Source of the DNA: Chromobacterium violaceum ATCC 12472 | GTDB taxonomy: Bacteria; Pseudomonadota; Gammaproteobacteria; Burkholderiales; Chromobacteriaceae | Assembly: GCF_000007705.1 (NCBI RefSeq) | Contig: NC_005085.1 | Location: forward strand, 2,675,752-2,739,751 | Direction of reading: 5' to 3' | Length of the DNA: 64,000 nucleotides | Part shown: one piece after another, positions 41,142 through 49,693 of the stretch | Numbering within the stretch: position 1 is the stretch's first letter | How the letters are laid out: every line of letters starts with the position of its first letter | Notes under the pieces: model-generated | Told to the model about the DNA's origin: nothing | The model's database searches: none | What the model saw: only the letters and a program-made list of their open reading frames with translations | Translations under genes and position numbers: made by a program

Positions 41142-41705
41142 ATGGAAGAAAACCAGCTGATAGACGACGGCGCCGACCGCCGCCGTCTGCTGAAAGGCGC
41201 GGCGCTGGCCGGCCTGGCGGCCCTGCTCGCCGCCTGCGGCACCACCCCGGTGAAAACCAGCCAGCACCGCCCGCGACCGGGCAAGCCGGGCGGCGACACC
41301 TCGCTGTCCAACCTCACCGCCGATGGCAACGGCCGCGAAATCCTGCTGTACACGATAGGCCTGCTGGACGGCGGCTACCAGTTCGGCGGCAACAATCCGG
41401 AAGCCGGCCTCGATTGCAGCGGCATGGTCAGCTACATCTACCAGAACGCGGTCGGCATCCGCCTGCCGCACAACGCCGCGCAGATCGCCGGCATCGCCCG
41501 CCCGATCCCGGACAACCAGATGCAGGTCGGCGACCTGGTGTTCTTCAACACCATGAACCGGCCGTTCTCGCACATGGGCATCTTCATCGGCGACGGCAAA
41601 TTCGTCCACGCGCCGCGCAGCAACAGCACCATACGCGTGGCGCGGCTGGACAATGTCTACTTCGCGCCGCGCTACCAGGGCGCGCGCACCGTGCTGCGCG
41701 CCTGA
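41142..41705 (+). CDS. NlpC/P60 family peptidase, Tat-type lipoprotein
   Basis: 187 aa. The N-terminus has a twin-arginine run (ADRRRLLKG) leading to a lipobox LAAC with Cys32, so it is probably exported and lipidated. The peptidase domain has Cys92 (LDCSGMVSYIYQ), His144 (FSHMGIFIGDG) and His156 (KFVHAPRS). Such enzymes cleave D-Glu-mDAP links in peptidoglycan. AGGAG lies 12 bases before the ATG. The upstream in-frame extension is ignored because it would bury the signal. Confidence 0.88.
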   Translation: MEENQLIDDGADRRRLLKGAALAGLAALLAACGTTPVKTSQHRPRPGKPGGDTSLSNLTADGNGREILLYTIGLLDGGYQFGGNNPEAGLDCSGMVSYIYQNAVGIRLPHNAAQIAGIARPIPDNQMQVGDLVFFNTMNRPFSHMGIFIGDGKFVHAPRSNSTIRVARLDNVYFAPRYQGARTVLRA

Positions 41706-41711
41706 GCGCCC

Positions 41712-41736
41712 GCGCGGGGCCCATCCCCGCGCCTTT
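41712..41736 (+). terminator. Rho-independent terminator-like hairpin
   Basis: Stem GCGCGGGG (41712-41719) with CCCCGCGC (41725-41732), 5-base loop, then CTTTGCTT. It sits seven bases after the NlpC/P60 stop. The T-run is weak. Confidence 0.55.
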
Positions 41737-41897
41737 GCTTGCCCGGCGGCCTTCGCCGCCGGCATTTCCCCGGCCTCTTTCGCGGCCCCCGCAAAAAATC
41801 TTCCGCCTTCGGGAATATTCTCTTCGTCCCCCACGTATACCCTGATGGGAGCGAGATCCGATGTCCTGCTCCCTGCCAACCCGATCAGGAGTCATAC

Positions 41898-42272
41898 ATG
41901 GACCACGCATTGCTTCTCGCCGGTTTTCTCGCCATTCTCGCGGCGGCGCCCGCTCCGGCCGGGCCATCGCCGATCATAATCCGCGACGGCGCGCTGGCCG
42001 ACCCGTCAGGCATGACCCTCTATGTTTTCGCCAAAGACAAGGCGGACGATGGACGCAGCGCCTGCAACGGCCCATGCGCGACCTTATGGCCGCCGCTCGC
42101 CGCAGGCGCAGAAGACAAGCCGGAAGGAAACCTGGGCCTGGCTGTCCGGGATGACGGCTCGCGGCAGTGGACCTGGCGCGGCAAACCGCTTTACCGCTTT
42201 GCCCAGGACCGCGCGCCGGGAGAGCGGAAAGGCGACGGCTTCAAACAGCTGTGGCAAACCGCCAAGCCCTGA
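41898..42272 (+). CDS. COG4315-type secreted protein (Yx[FWY]xxD repeats)
   Basis: 124 aa. Signal peptide (HALLLAGFLAILAAAPAPA) and the repeat family seen as LYVFAKDKADDG with CNGPCATLWPPL and then LYRFAQDRAPGERKGDGF. COG4315 proteins are secreted and of unknown function, often next to ECF sigma/anti-sigma pairs. AGGAG lies upstream of the ATG at 41898. It is the first of four genes in one direction with a beta-propeller, a sigma factor and an anti-sigma factor. Confidence 0.85.
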   Translation: MDHALLLAGFLAILAAAPAPAGPSPIIIRDGALADPSGMTLYVFAKDKADDGRSACNGPCATLWPPLAAGAEDKPEGNLGLAVRDDGSRQWTWRGKPLYRFAQDRAPGERKGDGFKQLWQTAKP

Positions 42273-42301
42273 CCGACACCCAGACCATTGTGGAAGCGAA
42301 C

Positions 42302-43267
42302 ATGCAGAAAACCGTCTTATTGGCCGCCTCGCTATTGTGGGGCCTTGCCCGGCCGGCCGCGGCCCAACCCTTTGACGCCGACATCCGCAACAACACGCTG
42401 GCGGTCAGCCCGAACGAGAGCGTCGCGGTGGCGGGCAACAGCCAGACCGCGGAACTGAAGGTATACGACCTGGCCCGCGGCAAACTCGCGGCCACGCTCC
42501 CCGGCTTCGTCACGCCGCGCAACATCGTTTTCTCGCCTGACGGGCAACGCATTTATGTGACGGACAGCAGCAAGGGCGTGCTGGAGCGCTGGAATGTCGG
42601 CGCGCTGAAGCTTGAAGCCAGCCTGGCGCTGGGGCCTGGCGCGTTCGGCAGCGCCATAGACCGCTCGGGCTCCCGGCTGTACGTGAACAACCAGGCCGCC
42701 AACAGCGTCAGCGTGGTGGATCTGGCCGACTGGCGGGTGCTCAAGGTGATCACAGGATTCTCCGGCCCGCGCCAGGGCATCAAGCTGTCGCCAGACGGCG
42801 CCGATCTTTACGTCACCAATTTCCGCAGCGACAAGCTGAGCGTGGTGGACACCGCGACACTGACGCTGCGCCGCGAGATCGGCGGTTTCGACAAGATACG
42901 CGCGATATCGGTGTCCGCCGACGGCGGCACCCTGTACGCGGCCAACAGCGGCGCCGACACCCTGGCCAGGGTGGACACCAAGACAGGCCGGATCACGGCC
43001 ACCGTGCCGGTGGGCCGCGAGCCCTACGGCGCCGCGCTGCGGCCGGACGGCAAGGCCTTGTACGCCGGCAATCTGAAAAGCGGCTCGCTCACCGAGGTCG
43101 CGCTGCCGGACTTCAAGCCCGTGGCCGAGATCGGCGGGCTATCCGGTCCCCGCCAGGCCATCAGCTTCAGCCGCGACAGCCGCAAAGCCTGGGTGCTGAA
43201 CCAGGACCTGAGCGTGGCGGAGCTGGATCTGGCCACGCGCGGCATCGTGCGGGAGATCCAGCCATAG
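42302..43267 (+). CDS. Periplasmic YVTN-type beta-propeller protein
   Basis: 321 aa. A signal peptide (KTVLLAASLLWGLARPAAA) precedes seven or so beta-propeller blades with repeated S-x-D-G-x-x-x-Y-V-x-N/D cores (FSPDGQRIYVTD, LSPDGADLYVTN, VSADGGTLYAAN). YncE-like proteins bind ligands in the periplasm. It begins 29 bases after the COG4315 gene and its stop overlaps the sigma factor frame. Confidence 0.87.
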   Translation: MQKTVLLAASLLWGLARPAAAQPFDADIRNNTLAVSPNESVAVAGNSQTAELKVYDLARGKLAATLPGFVTPRNIVFSPDGQRIYVTDSSKGVLERWNVGALKLEASLALGPGAFGSAIDRSGSRLYVNNQAANSVSVVDLADWRVLKVITGFSGPRQGIKLSPDGADLYVTNFRSDKLSVVDTATLTLRREIGGFDKIRAISVSADGGTLYAANSGADTLARVDTKTGRITATVPVGREPYGAALRPDGKALYAGNLKSGSLTEVALPDFKPVAEIGGLSGPRQAISFSRDSRKAWVLNQDLSVAELDLATRGIVREIQP

Positions 43268-43773
43268 GCCAACAGAATCCGGAGCGCCAGTTTCACCAGC
43301 TGCTGCTGGACAATCTGGGCCGCTTGCGCCGCTACGCGCGGGTGCTGGAACGGGACGCGGCCACGGCGGACGACCTGGTGCAGGACGCGCTGGAACTGGC
43401 CTGGCGCAACTGGCGGCAATGGCGGCCAGGCTCGGATATCCGCCCCTGGCTGTTCAGCATCCTGCACAACCGGCATGTCGACCATGTCCGGCGCGCCAGG
43501 CCGCCGACAGAGCTGTCCGACGCGGAGTGGGCTGGACTGGCGGTGCCGCCCGGCCACGAGCGCGAATCGCGGATGCGGGATCTGGTCCGCGTCCTGGCCC
43601 AGCTGCCGGACGAACAAAGAGAAGTCCTGCTGCTGGTAGTGGTGGAGGGCATGCGCTATCAGGACGCGGCCGGCATCCTCGGCGTGCCGGCGGGGACGGT
43701 GATGTCGCGCCTGCACCGAGGCCGGGAGCGGCTGCGCCAATTGATGATGGAACAGGGAGGCATGGAGCCATGA
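43264..43773 (+). CDS. ECF RNA polymerase sigma factor (start uncertain)
   Basis: About 169 aa from 43264, or 149 aa from a TTG at 43324. Region 2 is RYARVLERDAATADDLVQDA and WRPGSDIRPWLFSILHNRHV; region 4 is LPDEQREVLLLVVVEGMRYQ and GTVMSRLHRGRERLRQL. The TTG start would remove part of helix 2.1 (QFHQLLLDNLGRL) and has no ribosome site. The frame has no ATG or GTG upstream. An ATA at 43264, overlapping the previous stop as ATAG, has GGGAG eight bases upstream, so I extend to there as the best biological guess. Confidence 0.85.
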   Translation: MGQQNPERQFHQLLLDNLGRLRRYARVLERDAATADDLVQDALELAWRNWRQWRPGSDIRPWLFSILHNRHVDHVRRARPPTELSDAEWAGLAVPPGHERESRMRDLVRVLAQLPDEQREVLLLVVVEGMRYQDAAGILGVPAGTVMSRLHRGRERLRQLMMEQGGMEP

Positions 43774-44555
43774 CCGAGTCGAACGCGGATAAGCTGCAAG
43801 CCTATCTGGACGGAGAATTGAGCCCGAGCGAGGCCGAAGCGCTGGAAGCCTGGCTGGAGCGGCATCCAGAGGCCGCGCGCCAACTGGAGCAATGGCGGCG
43901 ACAGGACGAGGCGCTGCGCGAACTGTGGGCGTTGCCCGGGCGCGAACCGGTGCCGGATCGCCTGCTGGACGCGGCCAGGCCGCCGGCTCGGCGCGCGGCG
44001 CCGGCCTGGTGGCGCCAAGGCATGGCCGCCGGCCTGGTGTTCGCGCTGGGGCTGGGCGGCGGCTGGTACGGCCGGCTGGCCTATCAGGCCGACCGCCCCG
44101 CCGTGGCGGCAAGTGCGCCGACGGACAGCTTCCCAAGGCAAGCCGCAATGGCGCACGTGGTCTACAGTCCGGACATCCAGCGCCCGGTCGAGATCGGCGC
44201 CGACCAAGAAGCGCAAATGGTCGCCTGGCTTTCCCGGCGCATGCGCAGCCAGATCAAGCCGCCGCGCCTGGCCCAGGCCGGTTACGAGCTGATCGGCGGC
44301 CGCCTGCTGCCGGGCGAACGGGGCCCGGTTGCGCAGTTCATGTACCACGACGCGTCCGGGCTGCGCGTGACGCTGTACGTGGCGAACGGCGTCAGGCCGC
44401 AGGCGGAAAGCGGCTTTCACTTCGCCAGCCAGGGGCCGGTCAATGTCTATTACTGGTGGGAACGGGGCCAGGGATACGCGCTGTCCGCCGGCATGCCGCG
44501 CGAGCGGCTGGCCGCGCTGGCGCGGCTGGCTCAGCGCCAGCTGGCCGCCGGTTGA
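43770..44555 (+). CDS. Anti-sigma factor, single-pass membrane protein
   Basis: 261 aa. The N-terminal ~75 residues are a helical anti-sigma-like domain (DKLQAYLDGELSPSEAEALE ... WLERHPEAARQLEQWRRQD), without the zinc HxxxCxxC motif. One membrane helix follows (GMAAGLVFALGLGGGWYG), then a periplasmic domain. The ATG overlaps the sigma stop as ATGA (43770-43773), the usual sigma/anti-sigma coupling. The signal that frees the sigma factor is unknown; the two secreted proteins upstream are candidates. Confidence 0.88.
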   Translation: MTESNADKLQAYLDGELSPSEAEALEAWLERHPEAARQLEQWRRQDEALRELWALPGREPVPDRLLDAARPPARRAAPAWWRQGMAAGLVFALGLGGGWYGRLAYQADRPAVAASAPTDSFPRQAAMAHVVYSPDIQRPVEIGADQEAQMVAWLSRRMRSQIKPPRLAQAGYELIGGRLLPGERGPVAQFMYHDASGLRVTLYVANGVRPQAESGFHFASQGPVNVYYWWERGQGYALSAGMPRERLAALARLAQRQLAAG

Positions 44556-44692
44556 GCGGCGCGCCCATTTCCGCGGACAGGCGGCGTGGGCGCGCCCAAT
44601 CTCCTCGTCCGCCCAGGCCCGCTCCCATAGATGTATCCCTCGATAGGCTGTGCTAAGCTGCCCCATCCACAATGCATCGCCACGCGACACCG

Positions 44693-45523
44693 ATGAAACT
44701 GAAATTCAGCAAGATGCACGGCCTGGGCAACGACTTCATGGTCATAGACGGCGTGCGCCAGACCGTTTCCCTCACGCCGGAGCAGATACGCCTGCTCGGC
44801 AACCGCCAGCTCGGCATCGGCTTCGACCAGCTGCTGCTGGTGGAGCCGGCGCGCGAGGCCGGCCACGACTTCCGTTACCGCATCTTCAACAACGACGGCG
44901 GCGAGGTCGAACAGTGCGGCAACGGCGCGCGCTGCTTCGCCAAGTTCGTCCGCGACCAGGGCCTGACCGGCAAGAGCCGGATCGAAGTGGAAACCGCGCG
45001 CGGCGTGATCGCGCCGGAATACCTGGGAGACGGCCTGGCCCGCGTCGACATGGGCGTGCCGCGCTTCCGGCCCGCCGACCTGCCCTTCCTGGCCGACGCC
45101 GAAGCGCTGACCTACTCCCTGCCGTTGCCCGAAGGCCGCTGCGAAATCGGCATCGCGTCGATGGGCAATCCGCACGCGGTGCAGCGGGTCGACGACGTCG
45201 ATGCCGCGCCGGTGGCCGAGGTCGGGCCGGCCATCGAGAGCCACCCCGCCTTTCCGCAACGGGTGAATGCCGGCTTCATGCAGATCGTCAACCGCGGCGA
45301 AATCCGATTGCGCGTCTACGAGCGTGGCGCCGGCGAAACGCTGGCCTGCGGCACCGGCGCCTGCGCGGCGGTGGTCTGCGGCATACGCCAGGGCCTGCTG
45401 GACGCGCGCGTCACCGTGCATGCCCGCGGCGGCGACATCGTGATCGAATGGGCCGGCGAAGGCAGCCCGGTGATCATGACCGGCCCGGCGGTCACCGTTT
45501 TCCAAGGCGAAATCGAACTTTAA
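44693..45523 (+). CDS. dapF: Diaminopimelate epimerase
   Basis: 276 aa, usual length. The catalytic cysteines are in [13 protein letters not shown] and [13 protein letters not shown], with [13 protein letters not shown] at the start and NNDGGEVE. It converts LL- to meso-diaminopimelate for lysine and peptidoglycan. The ATG at 44693 starts at the conserved [10 protein letters not shown]; the 7-codon extension is rejected. Confidence 0.97.
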   Translation: MKLKFSKMHGLGNDFMVIDGVRQTVSLTPEQIRLLGNRQLGIGFDQLLLVEPAREAGHDFRYRIFNNDGGEVEQCGNGARCFAKFVRDQGLTGKSRIEVETARGVIAPEYLGDGLARVDMGVPRFRPADLPFLADAEALTYSLPLPEGRCEIGIASMGNPHAVQRVDDVDAAPVAEVGPAIESHPAFPQRVNAGFMQIVNRGEIRLRVYERGAGETLACGTGACAAVVCGIRQGLLDARVTVHARGGDIVIEWAGEGSPVIMTGPAVTVFQGEIEL

Positions 45524-45579
45524 GCCCCCCGGCGACACCAACCCATTTCCGCATCCCGATTAAGGAAAGGACAAGGCAG

Positions 45580-46230
45580 ATGCACAGCGAACAAGTCCTG
45601 GCGTTTCTCGACGAGCATCCCGACTTCCTGCAGCAGCACGCCGCGCGCTACGGCTTGCAGGCGGCGCCGCAGAACGGCGAGCGGGTGATCTCCTTCGTCG
45701 AGCGCCAGATGCTGGAGCTGAAGGACCAGAACCGCCAGCTGGAAGCCCAGCTGCAGCAGCTTATCGATCGCGGCCAGGACAACGACCGCCTGCTGGCCAG
45801 GCTGCACCGGCTGACGCTGGCCCTGCTGGCGGCGCGCGGCCCCGGCAAGCTGATCGCCGAGCTGCAGGGCGGCCTGAGCCGTGAATTCCAGCTGGACCGC
45901 TCGGCGCTGAAGCTGTGGCATCCGGCGGCGGAAAAGGACGCCGAGCACTACAACGCGCGCAGCGAGGTGCAGGGCCTGGCCCGCAACCTGGTCGCGCCCT
46001 ACTGCGGCCCCTACGTCAACGACGAAGTGCTGAGCTGGTTTCCCGCCACGCCGGTGCTGCAATCCTTCGCCCAGGTGGCGCTGAAAGACGCCGCCGGCCA
46101 GCCCTTCGGCATCCTGGTGCTGGCCAGCGACGATCCCCAGCGTTTCACCTTCGACATGCACACCCAGTATCTGGCCCAGATCGGCGAGCTGGTATCCGCC
46201 GCGCTGCTGTCGGCGCTGGAGGCTGCATGA
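45580..46230 (+). CDS. DUF484 family protein
   Basis: 216 aa. Starts with VLAFLDEHPDFLQQHAARYG and continues with a coiled coil (LELKDQNRQLEAQLQQLIDRG) and a GAF-like domain (SFAQVALKDAAGQPFGILVL ASDD). DUF484 genes lie between dapF and xerC in many proteobacteria. The function is unknown. It lies 57 bases after dapF with a clear AAGGA region upstream. Confidence 0.92.
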   Translation: MHSEQVLAFLDEHPDFLQQHAARYGLQAAPQNGERVISFVERQMLELKDQNRQLEAQLQQLIDRGQDNDRLLARLHRLTLALLAARGPGKLIAELQGGLSREFQLDRSALKLWHPAAEKDAEHYNARSEVQGLARNLVAPYCGPYVNDEVLSWFPATPVLQSFAQVALKDAAGQPFGILVLASDDPQRFTFDMHTQYLAQIGELVSAALLSALEAA

Positions 46231-46796
46231 CGGCGACGCCTGTCGGAATCCTGCTGCTGCTCGTCCTCATCCTGTTTTCGCTGCACATCGTCTGGCGGCT
46301 GGTCCGCAGCCGCGACGGCACCGCCGTCGCCTGTTTCCTGGCCGCCTACCTGATTCTGGCGGCGCTGCTGGACCACCATCCCGAGCCGGTATCGATCGAA
46401 CCGCTGGCATTGCCGCTGTTCTACCCCTACGCCTGGCTGGGCATCGCCGCCGCGATGTGGGCGGCGGTCCACATGCGCGTGGGCCGCCGCGCCTGGCGCT
46501 TCCCCGGACGCGACGTCCGGCTGGCCGCGCTGTGCGCCAGCCAACTGGCGCTGCACATCGGCGTGCTGGCGCTGTCGCCGTGGCTGGAATGGCGCCCGTT
46601 GGCCGCCTATGTGCTGGTCTCGCCGCTGGTGGCCGTGGTCAGCTATATCGCCTACCGGCTGCAATTGATGGAGATGCGCCGCCGCGCCGAATGCGAAACG
46701 AGCTGGGCCTTCTGGGGCGGTCTGTGCCTGATCCTGCCGGTGGCGCTGGCCTGGCTGGCCGTGCGCGCGATGCCGCTGCTGCTGTATCTGACCTGA
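46227..46796 (+). CDS. Hypothetical five-helix membrane protein
   Basis: 189 aa with about five membrane helices (ILLLLVLILFSLHIVWRLV, VACFLAAYLILAALL, YPYAWLGIAAAMWAAV, LALHIGVLALSPWL, FWGGLCLILPVALAWLAV). The ATG overlaps the DUF484 stop as ATGA. In most relatives xerC follows DUF484; here it does not, and no xerC is in the window. No family recognised. Confidence 0.75.
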   Translation: MTATPVGILLLLVLILFSLHIVWRLVRSRDGTAVACFLAAYLILAALLDHHPEPVSIEPLALPLFYPYAWLGIAAAMWAAVHMRVGRRAWRFPGRDVRLAALCASQLALHIGVLALSPWLEWRPLAAYVLVSPLVAVVSYIAYRLQLMEMRRRAECETSWAFWGGLCLILPVALAWLAVRAMPLLLYLT

Positions 46797-46813
46797 CCGA
46801 TATCTCCGGCCAT

Positions 46814-46845
46814 GAAAAAGGCGGCGCTTTCCGCGCCGCCTTCCC
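46814..46845 (+). terminator. Bidirectional Rho-independent terminator
   Basis: Stem AAGGCGGCGC (46818-46827) with GCGCCGCCTT (46833-46842), loop TTTCC, A-run on the left and a weak T-run on the right. It separates the convergent membrane-protein and EamA genes. Confidence 0.8.
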
Positions 46846-46866
46846 GTTTCAGCCTGGCCTGCCGGC

Positions 46867-47808
46867 TCAGGACTCTTTCGCCCGCAACGCCGCTCCGGCG
46901 TTCTCCCTCGCCGCGCCGCGGCTCAGCGAACTGAGCGCGATGCCGCCGAAGATGGCGGCCAAGCCAGCCACGTGATACCAGTGCAGCTCCTCTCCCAGCA
47001 GCCAGATGGACTGCATCGCGCCGAAGGCCGGCATCAGGTACAGGAAAGCGGCCGCCTTGGCCGTGCCCACCATCGCGATCGCGCGGTTGTACAACAGGTA
47101 AGCGACGACCGAGGGCAGCGCGCCCAGGTACAGCAGGCTGGCGGCCGCGCCTGCGTCCAGCGAGGGCAAGCCGCGCGACGACAGTTCGCCCAGGAAAAAC
47201 GGCAGCAGCACGGCCTCGCCCACCAGCAGCAGCGCCGCCATCTGCACCATGGGATCGATGCCCGGCTTCAATTTGCGCAGGCCCAGCGTGTAAATGGCCC
47301 AGCTCAGGCCGCCGGCGAGCACGAACAGATCGCCGCCGCCGAAATGGAAGCCGCCGATCTCCAGCAGCTTGCCCTTCAGCACGATCAACAACGCGCCGCA
47401 CAGCGCCAGCGTCATGCCCATCCATTGCCGGCTGCTCAGCCGCTGGCGGAAATACAGCGATCCCAGCAGCAGCACCATCACCGGCGTCGCGCTGTTCAGG
47501 ATCACCGCATTGGTGGCGGTGGTGGTCTGCAATGCCCGGTAGACGAAGGTATTGGTCAGGCCGATGCCGAACAGGCCCAGCACTAGCAGCAGCGGCCACT
47601 GCGCGCGCAGCTGGCTCCAGTTGCGGCGCAGCCTGGGCAGCGCGAACGGCAGCACGCAGGCCAGGGCGATGCCCCAGCGGGCGAAGGCCAGCGTGAACGG
47701 CCCCAGCTCGGCGTGCAGCGCGCGGGCGATGATGAAATTGGTGGACCACATCAGCATGGTCAGCACCAGCAGGATGTAGGCGTTGCGTTGGGAATGAATG
47801 GCGGGCAT
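46867..47808 (-). CDS. EamA/DMT family transporter
   Basis: 313 aa, ten membrane helices in two EamA repeats (ILLVLTMLMWSTNFIIARAL; TTTATNAVILNSATPVMVLL; second repeat from GDLFVLAGGLSWAIYTLGLR). Such exporters move amino acids or metabolites; the substrate cannot be told. I use the ATG at 47808; a TTG 18 bases upstream is less likely. Convergent with the gene before it. Confidence 0.92.
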   Translation of the reverse strand: MPAIHSQRNAYILLVLTMLMWSTNFIIARALHAELGPFTLAFARWGIALACVLPFALPRLRRNWSQLRAQWPLLLVLGLFGIGLTNTFVYRALQTTTATNAVILNSATPVMVLLLGSLYFRQRLSSRQWMGMTLALCGALLIVLKGKLLEIGGFHFGGGDLFVLAGGLSWAIYTLGLRKLKPGIDPMVQMAALLLVGEAVLLPFFLGELSSRGLPSLDAGAAASLLYLGALPSVVAYLLYNRAIAMVGTAKAAAFLYLMPAFGAMQSIWLLGEELHWYHVAGLAAIFGGIALSSLSRGAARENAGAALRAKES

Positions 47809-48090
47809 GGCGGTGGATGTAAACAATTTGTGCCATTTTACAACAATTCAAAAGCATATTATTTTAATAAATAACAAAGCAATGGAACATAAAAATAACC
47901 ACACAAATGCAAGCGAAAGAAAAGTTCAAGAAAGAACAAAACCGCGCAAACTACGTTCGCCAGAGCCAAATCAAGTCAACACACGCCCTCTACGACTAAA
48001 TAGCTAGTCCGCCTCCCACCTCCAGGGAACTGCCGAGCGCCCATGCCCGGCATACAATCCAGACATACCGGCAGTCCCCGAGGATGCACC
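47809..48090. other. AT-rich intergenic region upstream of moaA
   Basis: 282 bases whose first 190 are strikingly AT-rich (about 47830-48000) compared with the ~65% GC around them. It includes the palindrome TTATT-TT-AATAA and long A-rich runs. No gene is convincing; an open frame at 47798-48007 is not protein-like. Probable promoters for the EamA gene and moaA. Confidence 0.45.
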
Positions 48091-49065
48091 ATGTTGTCCG
48101 ATCGCTTCGGCCGCGCCATCGATTACCTGCGGCTTTCCGTCACCGACCGCTGCGACCTGCGTTGCAGCTATTGCCTGCCCAAGGGCTTCAAGGGCTTCGA
48201 GGAGCCCGCCCACTGGCTGACTTTCGACGAGATCGAACGCGTCGCCGCGGCCTTCGTCCGCCTGGGCGCGCGCCGCATCCGCCTGACCGGCGGCGAGCCG
48301 CTGCTGCGCCGCGAGCTGCCGCTGCTGGCCGGACGGCTGTCCGCCCTGCCCGGCCTGGCCGACCTGTCGCTGTCCACCAACGCCACCCAGCTGGAGCGCC
48401 ACGCCAAGGCGCTGCGCCAGGCGGGCGTGAAGCGGCTCAACGTCAGCCTGGACTCGCTGCGCCGCGACTGCGTGGCGGAGCTGACCGGCAGCGACAGCTT
48501 GCCCAAGGCGCTGGCGGGCCTGTCGGCGGCGAAAGCCGCCGGTTTCGAGCGCATCAAGATCAATATGGTGCCGATAGCCGGGGTCAACGACGGCGACATC
48601 GAGGCGATGGCGGAGTTCTGCATCGAGCACGGCTTCATCCTGCGCCTGATCGAGGCGATGCCGATGGGCGACAGCGGCCGCGGCGCGCGCGGCAGCGAGC
48701 TGGCGCCGATATTGGAGCGGCTGGGCCCCCGCTTCGGCCTGTCCGAGCTCAGCGTCAGCCTGGGCGGCGGACCGGCGCGCTATTGGGGATCGAGCGACGG
48801 GCGCTTCACGCTGGGCCTGATCACGCCGATCAGCCAGCACTTCTGCGCCAGCTGCAACCGCTTGCGGATGTCGGTCGACGGCACGCTCTACCTGTGTCTG
48901 GGCCAGGAGCAGCGCTTCGAGCTGCGGCCGCTGCTGCGCGCCGGCTGCAGCGACGCCGAGCTGGAAGCCGCCATCCGCGCCGCCATCGAGCTGAAGCCGG
49001 AAAAACACGACTTCCTGGAAGCGCCGGCCAAGGTGATGCGCTTCATGTCCCAGACCGGCGGCTGA
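48091..49065 (+). CDS. moaA: GTP 3',8-cyclase MoaA
   Basis: 324 aa. Radical-SAM cysteines Cys21, Cys25, Cys28 (CDLRCSYC), the C-terminal cluster in FCASCNRLRMSVDGTLYLC, and the required C-terminal Gly-Gly (SQTGG). It starts molybdopterin synthesis. GAGG lies eight bases before the ATG at 48091. Its place beside the nar genes suits the cofactor demand of NarG. It meets mobB end to end, one base apart. Confidence 0.96.
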   Translation: MLSDRFGRAIDYLRLSVTDRCDLRCSYCLPKGFKGFEEPAHWLTFDEIERVAAAFVRLGARRIRLTGGEPLLRRELPLLAGRLSALPGLADLSLSTNATQLERHAKALRQAGVKRLNVSLDSLRRDCVAELTGSDSLPKALAGLSAAKAAGFERIKINMVPIAGVNDGDIEAMAEFCIEHGFILRLIEAMPMGDSGRGARGSELAPILERLGPRFGLSELSVSLGGGPARYWGSSDGRFTLGLITPISQHFCASCNRLRMSVDGTLYLCLGQEQRFELRPLLRAGCSDAELEAAIRAAIELKPEKHDFLEAPAKVMRFMSQTGG

Positions 49066-49066
49066 C

Positions 49067-49561
49067 TCAGCGCGTATCGGCCAGCCAGCCAGCGATGAAA
49101 TGCGCCACCGCGTCCGCGTCGTTCAGATCCAGCACCGGGATGCCGGCCTGCAGCGGCGCGTCGCAGGCCACCGCGATCACGTTGGGGTCGTCCGGATAGC
49201 GCGCCGGCTTGCCCAGCGCCGGCCGGAAAACTTCCAGCTTGGGCACGGGCAGGCTTTTCTGCCCCTCCAGCAACACCAGGTCGCACGGCGACAGGCGCGC
49301 CAGCTGCTCGTCCAGCGTCAGCTCCCGCTCGGTTTCGGCGAACACCCCCACCCGGCGCGGCGACACGATCATCACCTCGCTGGCTCCCGCCCGGCGGTGG
49401 CGGAAGCTGTCCTTGCCGGGCGTATCCAGCTCCACGTCGTGATGGCTGTGCTTGATCACCGACACCCTCAAGCCCCGGCGCCCCAGCAAGGGCAGCAGCG
49501 CCTCCAGCAAGGTGGTCTTGCCGCTGCCCGAGTAACCGCATATGCCCAGTACCGCTTGCAT
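49067..49561 (-). CDS. mobB: Molybdopterin-guanine dinucleotide biosynthesis adapter MobB
   Basis: 164 aa. GTP-binding P-loop [16 protein letters not shown], then [20 protein letters not shown], the family hallmark, and [19 protein letters not shown]. It helps MobA make the bis-MGD cofactor used by NarG. The ATG at 49561 has AAGGAG about seven bases upstream. Divergent from narX. Confidence 0.93.
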   Translation of the reverse strand: MQAVLGICGYSGSGKTTLLEALLPLLGRRGLRVSVIKHSHHDVELDTPGKDSFRHRRAGASEVMIVSPRRVGVFAETERELTLDEQLARLSPCDLVLLEGQKSLPVPKLEVFRPALGKPARYPDDPNVIAVACDAPLQAGIPVLDLNDADAVAHFIAGWLADTR

Positions 49562-49693
49562 TTCTTCTCCTTTTGACGGATTGTCGCGGCCATCGATAAA
49601 AGCTATGTTTAAACAATTCATATCTGAACCATAACCGCGTCCAGACATTGTGCAGTCCGCCGCCGCCGTTTGCCATCCGCCAAAAGCAGAACC

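Noticed and set aside
47798-48007. 69-codon open frame in the AT-rich gap before moaA
   Set aside because: No ribosome site, composition not protein-like, starts inside the EamA gene on the other strand.
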